Positions 7,256 through 13,537 of a stretch of 19,373 bases of DNA are shown here, one piece after another. The first letter of the stretch is position 1. Each line of letters opens with the position of its first letter. The notes under the pieces were generated by a model. That model was not told the origin of the DNA, made no database searches, and saw only the letters and a list, made by a program, of their open reading frames with translations. The DNA is from CAJGCS01 sp045589955. GTDB taxonomy: Bacteria; Bacillota_I; Bacilli_A; ML615J-28; CAG-313. A program made the translations under genes and the position numbers. Location of the stretch: assembly GCA_045589955.1 (NCBI GenBank), contig JAZNQD010000028.1, positions 1 through 19,373 on the forward strand, given 5' to 3'.

Positions 7256-8617
7256 ATGTTTGATAAAAAAAGCATAAAGGTCTATAATTCATTAACAAAC
7301 AAACTTGAAGATTTTAAGACAATTAAAGAAGATGAAGTATCAATGTATGTTTGTGGACCAACTGTTTATAACCATATGCACATTGGAAACGGTCGTCCGG
7401 TTGTTTTCTTTGACACTGTAAAACGTTTCTTAAAATATGTTGGTTATGAAGTAAAGATGGTGATGAATTTTACTGACATTGATGATAAAATCATCAAAAA
7501 AGCAAAAGAAGAGAACAAAACCGAAAAAGAAGTCAGTGAATATTATATCGAACAATTTTTAGATGTTTGCCGAAAAATAAATTGTGATCATGGCGTAGAA
7601 CATCCAAAAGTTACTAATTATATTGATGAAATCATTCGTTTTATTGAAGAATTAGTTCAAAAAGGCTATGCGTATGTATCAGGTGATGATGTATATTTCC
7701 GTGTTCATAGTTTAGAAGAATATGGGATGTTAAGTAATCAAAAAGTTGAAAACCTAGAATCAGGGGCTAGAATCGAGGTTAATAACCAAAAAGAAAGTCC
7801 AATTGACTTTACGCTTTGGAAAAAAACTAGTGATGATGGTGTTAAATGGGATAGTCCATTTGGGGCAGGTCGTCCTGGATGGCATACTGAATGTGTTGTC
7901 ATGATTAACAAGTTATTGGGCGATATTGTTGATATTCATGGCGGTGGTAACGACCTAAAGTTCCCACATCATGAAAACGAAGTTGCTCAGTCAATGGCTC
8001 TTAATCGTACTGCCCTTGCAAATTATTGGTTACATAATGCTCGTATTGATTTGCGTGGAGAAAAAATGTCAAAGTCACTTGGAAATGTAATTTGGCTTTA
8101 TGAACTTGTTGAAAAATACAAACCACAAAGCTATCGTTTATTAATTCTTGCTAATAACTATATGCAAACTATTAACTATGACGATGAGATTATGTTACAA
8201 ATGACAAATGAATGGGAAAAAATTGATAAGACTTATACATCGCTATATCGTAAAGTTGAACTAGATGGACTAATGAACTATGTAGTTGGTAAAGCAAGCG
8301 AAGAATTAATGAATAATTTCTTAAACAGTATGGCAAATAACTTTAATACATCTTTAGCAATTACAGCTCTTTACGATTTAATGAAAACTATTAATAAAGA
8401 CTTGCGTAATAAAGCAACTTTACAAGAAACACTTATTGAAGAATTAAAAGCATTTAATGATATGCTAGAAATTCTTGGTTTGGTTCCGAGTGTTAAACCT
8501 TTAACAGAGGAAGAAAAGACTTTAGTGCTTGCATGGCAAATGGCAAGAAACAATAAGGATTTTGAACAAGCTGATAAATTACGTGCACAAATAACAGAAA
8601 AAGGGATTGTTTTATAA
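7256..8617 (+). CDS. cysS: Cysteinyl-tRNA synthetase
   Basis: A class I synthetase charging tRNA-Cys. 453 residues, close to the usual 460-470. Zinc ligands are visible as C33 in YVCGPT, the Cys of GWHTECVVM and the His of HHENE; these select cysteine. HIGN occupies 42-45 and KMSKS 270-274. The C-terminal DALR/anticodon region ends with NKDFEQADKLRAQITEKGIVL, as in the family. TTAGGAGG provides a good ribosome site. It opens the conserved cysS-mrnC-rlmB-sigH order of Firmicutes; its stop overlaps the next start by one base (TAATG). There is no T-box: only 18 nt separate it from the preceding gene, and about 60 nt lie upstream of that. Confidence 0.98.
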   Translation: MFDKKSIKVYNSLTNKLEDFKTIKEDEVSMYVCGPTVYNHMHIGNGRPVVFFDTVKRFLKYVGYEVKMVMNFTDIDDKIIKKAKEENKTEKEVSEYYIEQFLDVCRKINCDHGVEHPKVTNYIDEIIRFIEELVQKGYAYVSGDDVYFRVHSLEEYGMLSNQKVENLESGARIEVNNQKESPIDFTLWKKTSDDGVKWDSPFGAGRPGWHTECVVMINKLLGDIVDIHGGGNDLKFPHHENEVAQSMALNRTALANYWLHNARIDLRGEKMSKSLGNVIWLYELVEKYKPQSYRLLILANNYMQTINYDDEIMLQMTNEWEKIDKTYTSLYRKVELDGLMNYVVGKASEELMNNFLNSMANNFNTSLAITALYDLMKTINKDLRNKATLQETLIEELKAFNDMLEILGLVPSVKPLTEEEKTLVLAWQMARNNKDFEQADKLRAQITEKGIVL

Positions 8618-9003
8618 TGGAAAAATTTCACCTTTTAAATGGTAGTAATTTAGCCTTTATTGGCGATGCGTACTATGAACTAAGAGTTCGCCTTTATCTA
8701 ATTGGTGAGGGGATAACTAAGGATAAAGAATTAAAAGAAGCTAGTATTAAGTATGTTAGTGCCAATGCCCATTTTGAAATATACGAAAGAATAAAAGAAA
8801 CTTTTACTGAAGAAGAACACAAAATATTTTTAAGAGGAAGAAATAGCGCTCCTAATAACCACCGAAAAAACTTAGATCGTGCTAAATATGTTGTTTCAAG
8901 TGGCTTAGAAGCAGTTATTGGCTATTTATATCTTAAAGGTGATTTCAAGAGATTAGATTATATTTTTGATTTAATCTTTAAAAAGGAGGAAGGTAAATGT
9001 TAA
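8617..9003 (+). CDS. mrnC: Mini-ribonuclease 3
   Basis: A catalytic RNase III domain without a dsRNA-binding domain, which in Bacillus matures the ends of 23S rRNA as a dimer. 128 residues, the normal length. The N-terminus LAFIGDAYYELRVRLYL matches the family signature, with the catalytic acidic residue at D17 and the paired acidic at E21. Later comes the conserved LRGRNSAPNNHRKN and the region GLEAVIGYLYLKGD. Its ATG overlaps the cysS stop. The rlmB start lies inside its last codons, so the three genes are translationally chained. Confidence 0.95.
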   Translation: MEKFHLLNGSNLAFIGDAYYELRVRLYLIGEGITKDKELKEASIKYVSANAHFEIYERIKETFTEEEHKIFLRGRNSAPNNHRKNLDRAKYVVSSGLEAVIGYLYLKGDFKRLDYIFDLIFKKEEGKC

Positions 9004-9707
9004 TATATGGGAAAAATACAGCTACTGAAGCTTTTAAATCTGGAAAACCAATTGGAAGAATTTATTTATCATCAGATTTAACAGATCAAAGATTCATTCA
9101 GTTAGCGAAGAATACAAAAGCGGAAATTGTCTATATGCCTAGAAGCAAAATGGATGATAATTTTCCGGGAAATCACCAAGGTGTTGTCGTTAAAGTAATT
9201 GACTATGAATATAGAAACTTAAGAGATGTTCTTGAAGCAAATAAAGATAAAGATGCGGTAATCGCGATCTTAGATGGACTTGAAGATCCTCATAATCTTG
9301 GCGCAGTCTTAAGAACTGCAGATGCAACAGGCGTTGATGGTATTATTATTCCAAAACACCGTTCTGTAAGTTTAAATGCCACAGTTGCAAAAGTATCAAC
9401 TGGAGCAATTGAATATGCTGATGTTGTTCAAGTAACAAATCTTGTTTCAACAATTAAAGAATTAAAAAAACATGGTTACTGGATTATTGGGTTAGAACTT
9501 GATGGTTCAGTAGACTATCGTAAACAAGACTATTCAGGGAAAATTGCCGTGATAATTGGATCTGAGGGGAAAGGTATTTCTCGTCTTGTAAAAGAAGAAT
9601 GCGATTTTTGTGTTAATATTCCGATGTATGGACATGTTAACTCGTTAAATGCATCTGTTTCAGCAGCAATCTTATTTTATGAAATCTTGAGAAATCGAGG
9701 AAAATAA
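8997..9707 (+). CDS. rlmB: 23S rRNA 2'-O-ribose methyltransferase, SpoU/TrmH family (RlmB-like)
   Basis: A SAM-dependent knotted (SPOUT) methyltransferase. In this genomic position the family is RlmB/YacO, which methylates a guanosine ribose of 23S rRNA. The 236 residues start with the short substrate-binding domain (IYGKNTATEAF, then NHQGVVVKV) and continue with the three catalytic SpoU motifs: DGLEDPHNLGAVLRTADATG, IGSEGKGIS and IPMYGHVNSLNASVSAAI. The ATG overlaps the last two codons of mrnC, and AAAGGAGG within mrnC serves as ribosome site. In Bacillus yacP comes next; here the sigma gene follows directly, two bases after the stop. The exact target nucleotide is inferred from context. Confidence 0.94.
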   Translation: MLIYGKNTATEAFKSGKPIGRIYLSSDLTDQRFIQLAKNTKAEIVYMPRSKMDDNFPGNHQGVVVKVIDYEYRNLRDVLEANKDKDAVIAILDGLEDPHNLGAVLRTADATGVDGIIIPKHRSVSLNATVAKVSTGAIEYADVVQVTNLVSTIKELKKHGYWIIGLELDGSVDYRKQDYSGKIAVIIGSEGKGISRLVKEECDFCVNIPMYGHVNSLNASVSAAILFYEILRNRGK

Positions 9708-9709
9708 AA

Positions 9710-10255
9710 GTGAGATATGCTAACAAACAATATAATGATTACGAATTGTTATATATGGTAGAAGAAGATTCGCCTGAAGCAATGGAGATATTGATCAATA
9801 AGTATACTCCCTTAATTTATGCAAGGATTAGTAAATTTCACATTAAAGAAACCTATGTTGATGATTACTATCAAGAAGGGCTAATTATCCTTTTTCAAGC
9901 TACTAAGAAATACAATGCGGAATCGCCGATGTCTTTTACTAATTTCTTTGATTTAATGTTGCAAAGAAAGATAATAGATTTACTTAGAAAAAATAAAAGA
10001 TATTTTGAAGATAATTTATTAAAAGAAGATGTTGATATTGTCGTTAGATATGAAGCAGAAAACAAAATAATAATTGAAGAACAAATAAATCTATTGATGG
10101 ACAAATTATCCAATTTGGAACGTCAAGTCTTTGATTTAAAATATAATAAAAATATGAAAGCAAAAGAAATTGCAAGTAGTCTTAAAATAGATCTTAAGAA
10201 AGTTTATGCAGCAGGAGATAGGATTAAAAGCAAAGCTGCTCTTCTTAAACAATAA
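9710..10255 (+). CDS. sigH: RNA polymerase sigma factor, SigH-like (sigma-70 family)
   Basis: A 181-residue alternative sigma factor. Region 2 spans about residues 25-95: EILINKYTPLIYARIS, then DDYYQEGLIILFQATKKYN and FFDLMLQRKIIDLLRKNKR. Region 4 is at about 130-178: LSNLERQVFDLKYNKNMKAKEIASSLKI, an HTH resembling the SigH LSDLERQVL segment. There is no region 1.1 or long region 3. Position between rlmB and rpmG equals that of Bacillus sigH, the sigma for stationary-phase and competence genes, so orthology is likely though the protein is shorter. The start is GTG at 9710, with GAGGAAAA about 9 nt upstream; no in-frame ATG precedes Met16. What it controls in this organism cannot be seen. Confidence 0.88.
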   Translation: MRYANKQYNDYELLYMVEEDSPEAMEILINKYTPLIYARISKFHIKETYVDDYYQEGLIILFQATKKYNAESPMSFTNFFDLMLQRKIIDLLRKNKRYFEDNLLKEDVDIVVRYEAENKIIIEEQINLLMDKLSNLERQVFDLKYNKNMKAKEIASSLKIDLKKVYAAGDRIKSKAALLKQ

Positions 10256-10268
10256 TATTCTATTTCCC

Positions 10269-10297
10269 TTGACAATTTGTATTATTTTTTGTATAAT
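10269..10297 (+). promoter_or_regulatory. Full-consensus sigma-A promoter for rpmG-secE-nusG
   Basis: TTGACA (10269-10274), a 17-bp spacer, TATAAT (10292-10297), with both boxes perfect. Initiation seven bases past the -10 would fall near 10304, so the rpmG leader would be only about 10 nt and would begin within the ribosome site AGGTGG (10302-10307). Confidence 0.93.
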
Positions 10298-10313
10298 GTG
10301 TAGGTGGTATTAT

Positions 10314-10463
10314 ATGAGAACAAAAGTGATATTAGTTTGTGAAGAATGCTTTTCTCGCAACTATACAACAGAGAAGAACAAATTAAATACAACAGATCGT
10401 ATTGTGGTAAAAAAATATTGCCCAAGATGCAATAAGCATACAGTACACAAGGAAACAAAATAG
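10314..10463 (+). CDS. rpmG: 50S ribosomal protein L33 (zinc-ribbon form)
   Basis: 49 residues starting MRTKVILVCEECFSRNYTT and containing two CxxC pairs (CEEC at 9-12, CPRC at 36-39), the zinc-binding version of L33 used when zinc is available. The ATG at 10314 is chosen because the longer in-frame reading from 10206 would run back into the sigma gene and across the promoter. AGGTGG at 10302-10307 is the ribosome site. It is the first gene of rpmG-secE-nusG, an order conserved across Firmicutes. The secE ribosome site overlaps its stop codon. Confidence 0.96.
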   Translation: MRTKVILVCEECFSRNYTTEKNKLNTTDRIVVKKYCPRCNKHTVHKETK

Positions 10464-10473
10464 GAGGTTTCGC

Positions 10474-10896
10474 ATGGAAGCTAAAGAAAAACTTGAAAAG
10501 AAGAATCGTGTTATAGAATTCGTATCTAAAGAACATAAGTATGAAAACTTAATCTTAGCCGTTTTAGCAATCGTTGCTATTGAATTAGGCGTATTAATTT
10601 TAACTAAAGTTCTTAATATTCCTCAAAGCGCATTCTTAATTGGTGGTGAACCAAATTCTAAAATTTTCTCATGGGCTCTTGTAGTATTAGGAGCAGTTTC
10701 ATTAGTATTATCAGTTTTCTCATTCTTTGTTCCGTCTTTCGCAGAAACAAAACACATTAAAGGATTAAAAATAGTTGAATATTTAGCAAATATTGCTACA
10801 GTTATCGTATTTATTTTAATTCTTGCGTTATTCTTTATTGGTTGCGATGCGGTTATTGAAAAATTAACTGAGCTTATTGAAAAAGCGCGTGGATAG
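10474..10896 (+). CDS. secE: Divergent three-helix SecE-like translocase subunit
   Basis: Located exactly where SecE sits, between rpmG and nusG. It has 140 residues with three hydrophobic segments (about 26-46, 66-86, 105-124), whereas Firmicute SecE normally has about 60 residues and one helix. The last third fits SecE: a short cytosolic stretch (PSFAETKHIKGLKIVEY) leading into a final helix (ATVIVFILILALFFIGCDAVI). The usual KxVxWP motif of that cytosolic helix is absent. SecE clamps SecY in the protein-export channel of the plasma membrane. The identification rests mainly on gene order and topology and partly on the C-terminal helix. AGGAGG (10462-10467) is 6 nt before the ATG. Confidence 0.78.
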   Translation: MEAKEKLEKKNRVIEFVSKEHKYENLILAVLAIVAIELGVLILTKVLNIPQSAFLIGGEPNSKIFSWALVVLGAVSLVLSVFSFFVPSFAETKHIKGLKIVEYLANIATVIVFILILALFFIGCDAVIEKLTELIEKARG

Positions 10897-10899
10897 TTT

Positions 10900-11463
10900 A
10901 TGGTAGGATTTGATTACGAAAACGAAAGAGCTTGGTATATAGTTCAATCATACGCTGGTATGGAAGCTGCTGCTAAGCGCAATCTAGAACGTCGTATTAA
11001 AACAATGGGAATGGAAGATTATATTTTCAATGTTTTAATTCCAGAAAAAGTTCGTTATGAAAAAAAGAAAAATGGCGAAACTAAAGAAATTGTTGAAAGA
11101 ATCTATCCGGGATATATTTTTGTGGATATGATTGTTACTGATGACTCTTGGTTTATCGTTCGTAACACTCCAATGATTACTGGTTTCTTAGGCTCAAGTG
11201 GTGGTGGTGCAAAACCGGTTCCGCTACTTAATGAAGAAATAATTCCTATTTTAAAAGAATGTGGAATGACATTAGAAATCGAAGCAGAGTTTAAAGTCGG
11301 CGATGTTGTAGAAGTTGTATCTGGAACATTCGTAGGACAAGAAGCTACAGTTGAATCAATTGATGTTGAAAATCAAACTGTTGTTGTTCTAGTTGACTTT
11401 ATTGGTCGTTTAACACCAAATACACTTCGTTTTGATGAAATTAAAGTAAAAAAAGATAATTAA
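10900..11463 (+). CDS. nusG: Transcription termination/antitermination factor NusG
   Basis: Binds RNA polymerase to control pausing and couples it to ribosomes or Rho. 187 residues. The NGN domain is at about 10-110: AWYIVQSYAGMEAAAKRNLERR, then VLIPEKVRYEKKKNGETKE, ERIYPGYIFVDM and VRNTPMITGFLG. The C-terminal KOW domain is at about 130-165 (FKVGDVVEVVSGTFVGQEATV). The ATG is three bases after the secE stop and has no strong ribosome site (only GTGGA), so it is probably translated by coupling to secE. A terminator overlaps its stop codon, which separates it from rplK, its usual downstream partner. Confidence 0.97.
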   Translation: MVGFDYENERAWYIVQSYAGMEAAAKRNLERRIKTMGMEDYIFNVLIPEKVRYEKKKNGETKEIVERIYPGYIFVDMIVTDDSWFIVRNTPMITGFLGSSGGGAKPVPLLNEEIIPILKECGMTLEIEAEFKVGDVVEVVSGTFVGQEATVESIDVENQTVVVLVDFIGRLTPNTLRFDEIKVKKDN

Positions 11464-11492
11464 TCAGAAACAGATTGTTTCTGATTTTTTAT
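11462..11492 (+). terminator. Rho-independent terminator of rpmG-secE-nusG
   Basis: AATCAGAAAC (11462-11471) pairs perfectly with GTTTCTGATT (11477-11486) across a five-base loop, followed by TTTTATTTTATTTT. It begins on the last two bases of the nusG stop codon. Confidence 0.92.
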
Positions 11493-11520
11493 TTTATTTT
11501 AGGCAAAAATATTAAAAATA

Positions 11521-11529
11521 TGATACAAT
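11521..11529 (+). promoter_or_regulatory. Extended -10 promoter for the DUF1294-GNAT pair
   Basis: TGA directly precedes TACAAT (11524-11529), an extended -10 element. No good -35 lies 17 bp upstream (AGGCAA). The predicted start near 11536 would leave a leader of only about 9 nt, consisting of the ribosome site GGTGA and TATT. Confidence 0.6.
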
Positions 11530-11544
11530 ATTAATGGTGATATT

Positions 11545-11832
11545 ATGTTGATTACTATTTTATTTGCTTTATTTATCTCGATTATGTCCTTTATAACTTT
11601 GGTTGTTTATGGAATTGATAAAAGAAAAGCAGTTCATGAGAAAATGCGTATATCCGAAAAGGCTTTGTTTTCTCTTTCTTTTTTTGGACCGGCTGGAGCT
11701 TTAGTCGGTATGCTAATTTTTTCTCATAAAACAAAACACATTTATTTTTGGATAATAAATATATTATTTTTATTATTGCAAATTGCTCTATTTATTGGTA
11801 TATTAATAGTGGAAATTAAATTTATATTATAA
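11545..11832 (+). CDS. DUF1294-family small membrane protein
   Basis: 95 residues with three or so hydrophobic stretches. The centre carries the DUF1294 signature: VVYGIDKRKAVHEKMRISEK, then FFGPAGALVGMLIFSHKTKH, the conserved YxxDKxxA, RI-E and G-G-A-lG---F-HKT pattern. The family is membrane-embedded and of unknown function. GGTGA at 11536-11540 precedes the ATG. It starts a two-gene transcription unit with the GNAT gene (16 nt gap), inserted between nusG and rplK, which are adjacent in Bacillus. Confidence 0.87.
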   Translation: MLITILFALFISIMSFITLVVYGIDKRKAVHEKMRISEKALFSLSFFGPAGALVGMLIFSHKTKHIYFWIINILFLLLQIALFIGILIVEIKFIL

Positions 11833-11848
11833 TAAGGAAGGTAAAAAT

Positions 11849-12832
11849 ATGTATCAAATTGTAGCTTATGAACAAAAATTTAATAAACAAATTTATCAAC
11901 AATTCGTTGAATTCGTTCGTGAAGAAAATTTCTTCTTAGAAGTTTCTGAAGAAGAATTTAATGAAAAACTATTTGCAAACAAACAATTCCAAGCAGAAGG
12001 AACTTTTGTTGCTTTACAGGGCGAAGAAGTTGTTGGTTTTATTAGTGGATTAGTTAGAGAAAGTGATAAAGGAAATCCTAATGCATCAGGGTTTATTCAT
12101 ACTTTATTTGTAAAAGCTGCTTTGCGTCGCCAAGGTATTGGTAGTGCATTACTTGCTAAAGTAGAAGAATATTTCAAAGCACAAGGCGTTGGTGCATCTC
12201 GTTGGGTATTCGTTTCAAATATTAACTGGGCATGGAATATCCCTCATTATCCAGGTCATTTACATCCGGGAGCACCATGTGTAAGAATTAACTCTGAACA
12301 CTATTTCTTCTTATTGCATAAAGGATATGTAATTAATAGTATTCATGAAGGTTTCCATTTACCTCTTGCAGAATACGAACTACCAGAAAAAGTTGTTAAA
12401 AAGATGGCTGAAAATGCTAAAGAGGGTTATACTGTTGAAGTGTATGATCCTAACAAACACTATGGTATTGATGAATTCTGTGAAGTAATTAATAACCCTG
12501 GTTTTGCTCATTCTATCAAATATAATCTTCAAAGAGAAAAACCTTATCCATTTATGATTGCGTCTCACAATGGAAAAGTATGTGGTTGGACAGGTGCAAT
12601 GTATAACGAATCAACTGGAAGAGGCCACTTAGATGGTATCTGTGTTGATCCAAATGAAAGAAGCCGTGGTTTAGGTAGAGCTTTATTCTGCTATTTATGT
12701 GAATGGTCTAAGAATAATGGTTCTCAATATATGACATTCTTTACTGGCCTTGATAATCCTGCAAGATACATTTATTTAGGTGCAGGCTTCAAAATTGCTC
12801 AAACATTTGCAGACATGAAGAAGACTTTCTAA
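11849..12832 (+). CDS. Tandem-GNAT acetyltransferase, substrate unknown
   Basis: 327 residues with two GNAT folds. The first has its acetyl-CoA loop in LFVKAALRRQGIGSALL (about residues 90-106); the second in GICVDPNERSRGLGRALFCYL (about 268-288), each with the R/QxxGxG/A pattern. Between them lies a striking NIPHYPGHLHPGAPCVR segment (about 130-146), perhaps a substrate loop. Double GNAT proteins include mycothiol synthase and several uncharacterised families, so the acceptor is not predictable here. The N-terminal copy is followed by EHYFFLLHKGY and the C-terminal by ARYIYLGAGF, the usual closing strand-helix. AAGGAAGG is the ribosome site. It is the second gene of the inserted pair and is followed by a terminator. 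Confidence 0.88.
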   Translation: MYQIVAYEQKFNKQIYQQFVEFVREENFFLEVSEEEFNEKLFANKQFQAEGTFVALQGEEVVGFISGLVRESDKGNPNASGFIHTLFVKAALRRQGIGSALLAKVEEYFKAQGVGASRWVFVSNINWAWNIPHYPGHLHPGAPCVRINSEHYFFLLHKGYVINSIHEGFHLPLAEYELPEKVVKKMAENAKEGYTVEVYDPNKHYGIDEFCEVINNPGFAHSIKYNLQREKPYPFMIASHNGKVCGWTGAMYNESTGRGHLDGICVDPNERSRGLGRALFCYLCEWSKNNGSQYMTFFTGLDNPARYIYLGAGFKIAQTFADMKKTF

Positions 12833-12857
12833 TAGGAAAAAATTGATAAACAAAAAA
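12833..12857 (+). repeat. Intergenic repeat element, copy 2 (upstream of rplK)
   Basis: Starts immediately after the GNAT stop codon with TAGGAAAAAATTG and continues ATAAACAAAAAA. It matches the copy at 5841-5865 in 24 of 25 bases. It lies 107 bp upstream of the rplK -35 box. Confidence 0.7.
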
Positions 12858-12861
12858 ATGC

Positions 12862-12905
12862 TATTTTCATTTTGTTAGAAAAACACATAGAGCGAAATGA
12901 AAATA
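12862..12905 (+). repeat. Inverted repeat in the GNAT-rplK intergenic region
   Basis: TATTTTCATTT (12862-12872) and AAATGAAAATA (12895-12905) are perfect 11-bp inverted copies separated by 22 bases; a T-G and a G-C pair can extend the arms inward. No T-run follows on the + strand, so it is not a + strand terminator. On the - strand it is followed by GCATTTTTTTG, but no - strand gene is present. It could be a 3' UTR structure or a protein site. Confidence 0.6.
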
Positions 12906-12927
12906 ATTTATGAAAAATATTAAAATT

Positions 12928-12960
12928 AGGTCGTTTCGTTTGACGAAATGATCTTTTTTT
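12928..12960 (+). terminator. Rho-independent terminator of the DUF1294-GNAT unit, overlapping the rplK promoter
   Basis: AGGTCGTTTCG (12928-12938) pairs with CGAAATGATCT (12944-12954), 11 bp including two G-U pairs, around a five-base loop TTTGA, followed directly by TTTTTT. The loop and right arm contain the TTGACG -35 box of the next promoter. Confidence 0.85.
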
Positions 12961-12968
12961 TATATAAT
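12940..12968 (+). promoter_or_regulatory. Sigma-A-type promoter for rplK-rplA(-rplJ-rplL)
   Basis: TTGACG (12940-12945), a 17-bp spacer, TATAAT (12963-12968). The spacer is the right arm and T-tract of the upstream terminator. Transcription would start near 12975, giving a leader of about 116 nt. Confidence 0.85.
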
Positions 12969-12974
12969 AATAGA

Positions 12975-13090
12975 GCGTGCAATGACGCTTATACTATTAA
13001 CTAATATTTCGAAACTATTATTCGAATGTGGGAGAACAAGAAATTTGTTACATAAACCACATCACGGACAAAAAAAAGGAGGTATGTCAC
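12975..13090 (+). promoter_or_regulatory. Structured rplK leader, candidate L1 feedback site
   Basis: Three potential stems are visible: AGCGT/ACGCT (12974-12978 with 12985-12989), TTCGAA/TTCGAA (13008-13013 with 13021-13026), and a nested structure with outer stem ATGTGG/CCACAT (13026-13031 with 13057-13062) and inner stem AACAA/TTGTT (13035-13039 with 13045-13049). The nested stems enclose an asymmetric internal loop (GAG opposite ACATAAA). L1 is known to repress rplK-rplA by binding a two-helix, asymmetric-loop mimic of its rRNA site in this leader in many bacteria. Assignment here is inference from position and shape. Confidence 0.42.
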
Positions 13091-13525
13091 GTGGCTACAA
13101 AAGGCAAAAAAATTAAAAAGATAGTAAAATTACAAATTGCTGCCGGTAAAGCTAATCCAGCTCCACCAGTTGGTCCAGCTCTAGGGCAAGCACAAGTTAA
13201 CATCCAACAATTCTGTAGTCAATTCAATGACCGTACAGCTGGTATGGTTGGTTATGTTATTCCAGTAGAAATTTATGTATATGAAGATCGTACATTTACA
13301 TTTATTACTAAAACTCCTCCAGCATCTGACTTATTAAAGAAGGCTGCTAATATTCAAAAAGGAGCTTCAAAACCTAACAAAGAAGTTGTTGCAAAGATTT
13401 CTAGAGCTAAGTTATTAGAACTTGCTCAAACTAAGTTACCTGACTTAAACGCTTATGACGTTGAAGCAGCTGCTAAGATTCTTGCAGGAACAGCTCGTAA
13501 TATGGGTATTGTAATCGAAGACTAG
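13091..13525 (+). CDS. rplK: 50S ribosomal protein L11
   Basis: Forms the GTPase-associated centre with 23S rRNA near L10 and L7/L12. 144 residues, matching the usual 141. Motifs are KIVKLQIAAGKANPAPPVGPALGQ with the proline-rich thiostrepton-side helix, then FCSQFNDRTA, TFTFITKTPPASDLL, and the rRNA-binding C-terminus (LNAYDVEAAAKILAGTARNMGI). The start is GTG at 13091, preceded by AAAGGAGG (13075-13082) with 8 nt spacing; this reads (f)M-ATKGKK. The longer in-frame reading from 13028 would extend through the ribosome site and leader with unlike residues, so I reject it. rplA follows after 12 nt. Confidence 0.96.
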   Translation: MATKGKKIKKIVKLQIAAGKANPAPPVGPALGQAQVNIQQFCSQFNDRTAGMVGYVIPVEIYVYEDRTFTFITKTPPASDLLKKAANIQKGASKPNKEVVAKISRAKLLELAQTKLPDLNAYDVEAAAKILAGTARNMGIVIED

Positions 13526-13537
13526 AGGTAAGGACAA

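Noticed and set aside
10206..10313. A longer N-terminus for rpmG starting at 10206
   Set aside because: It overlaps the sigma gene and the full-consensus promoter. L33 begins with MRTKV at 10314.
12862..12905. The 11-bp inverted repeat as a - strand terminator
   Set aside because: A T-run follows on the - strand, but the stem is almost purely A-T and there is no - strand gene for it to terminate.
13028..13090. A longer N-terminus for rplK starting at 13028
   Set aside because: The extra residues run through the leader and the AAAGGAGG ribosome site. The GTG at 13091 gives the standard L11 start and length.
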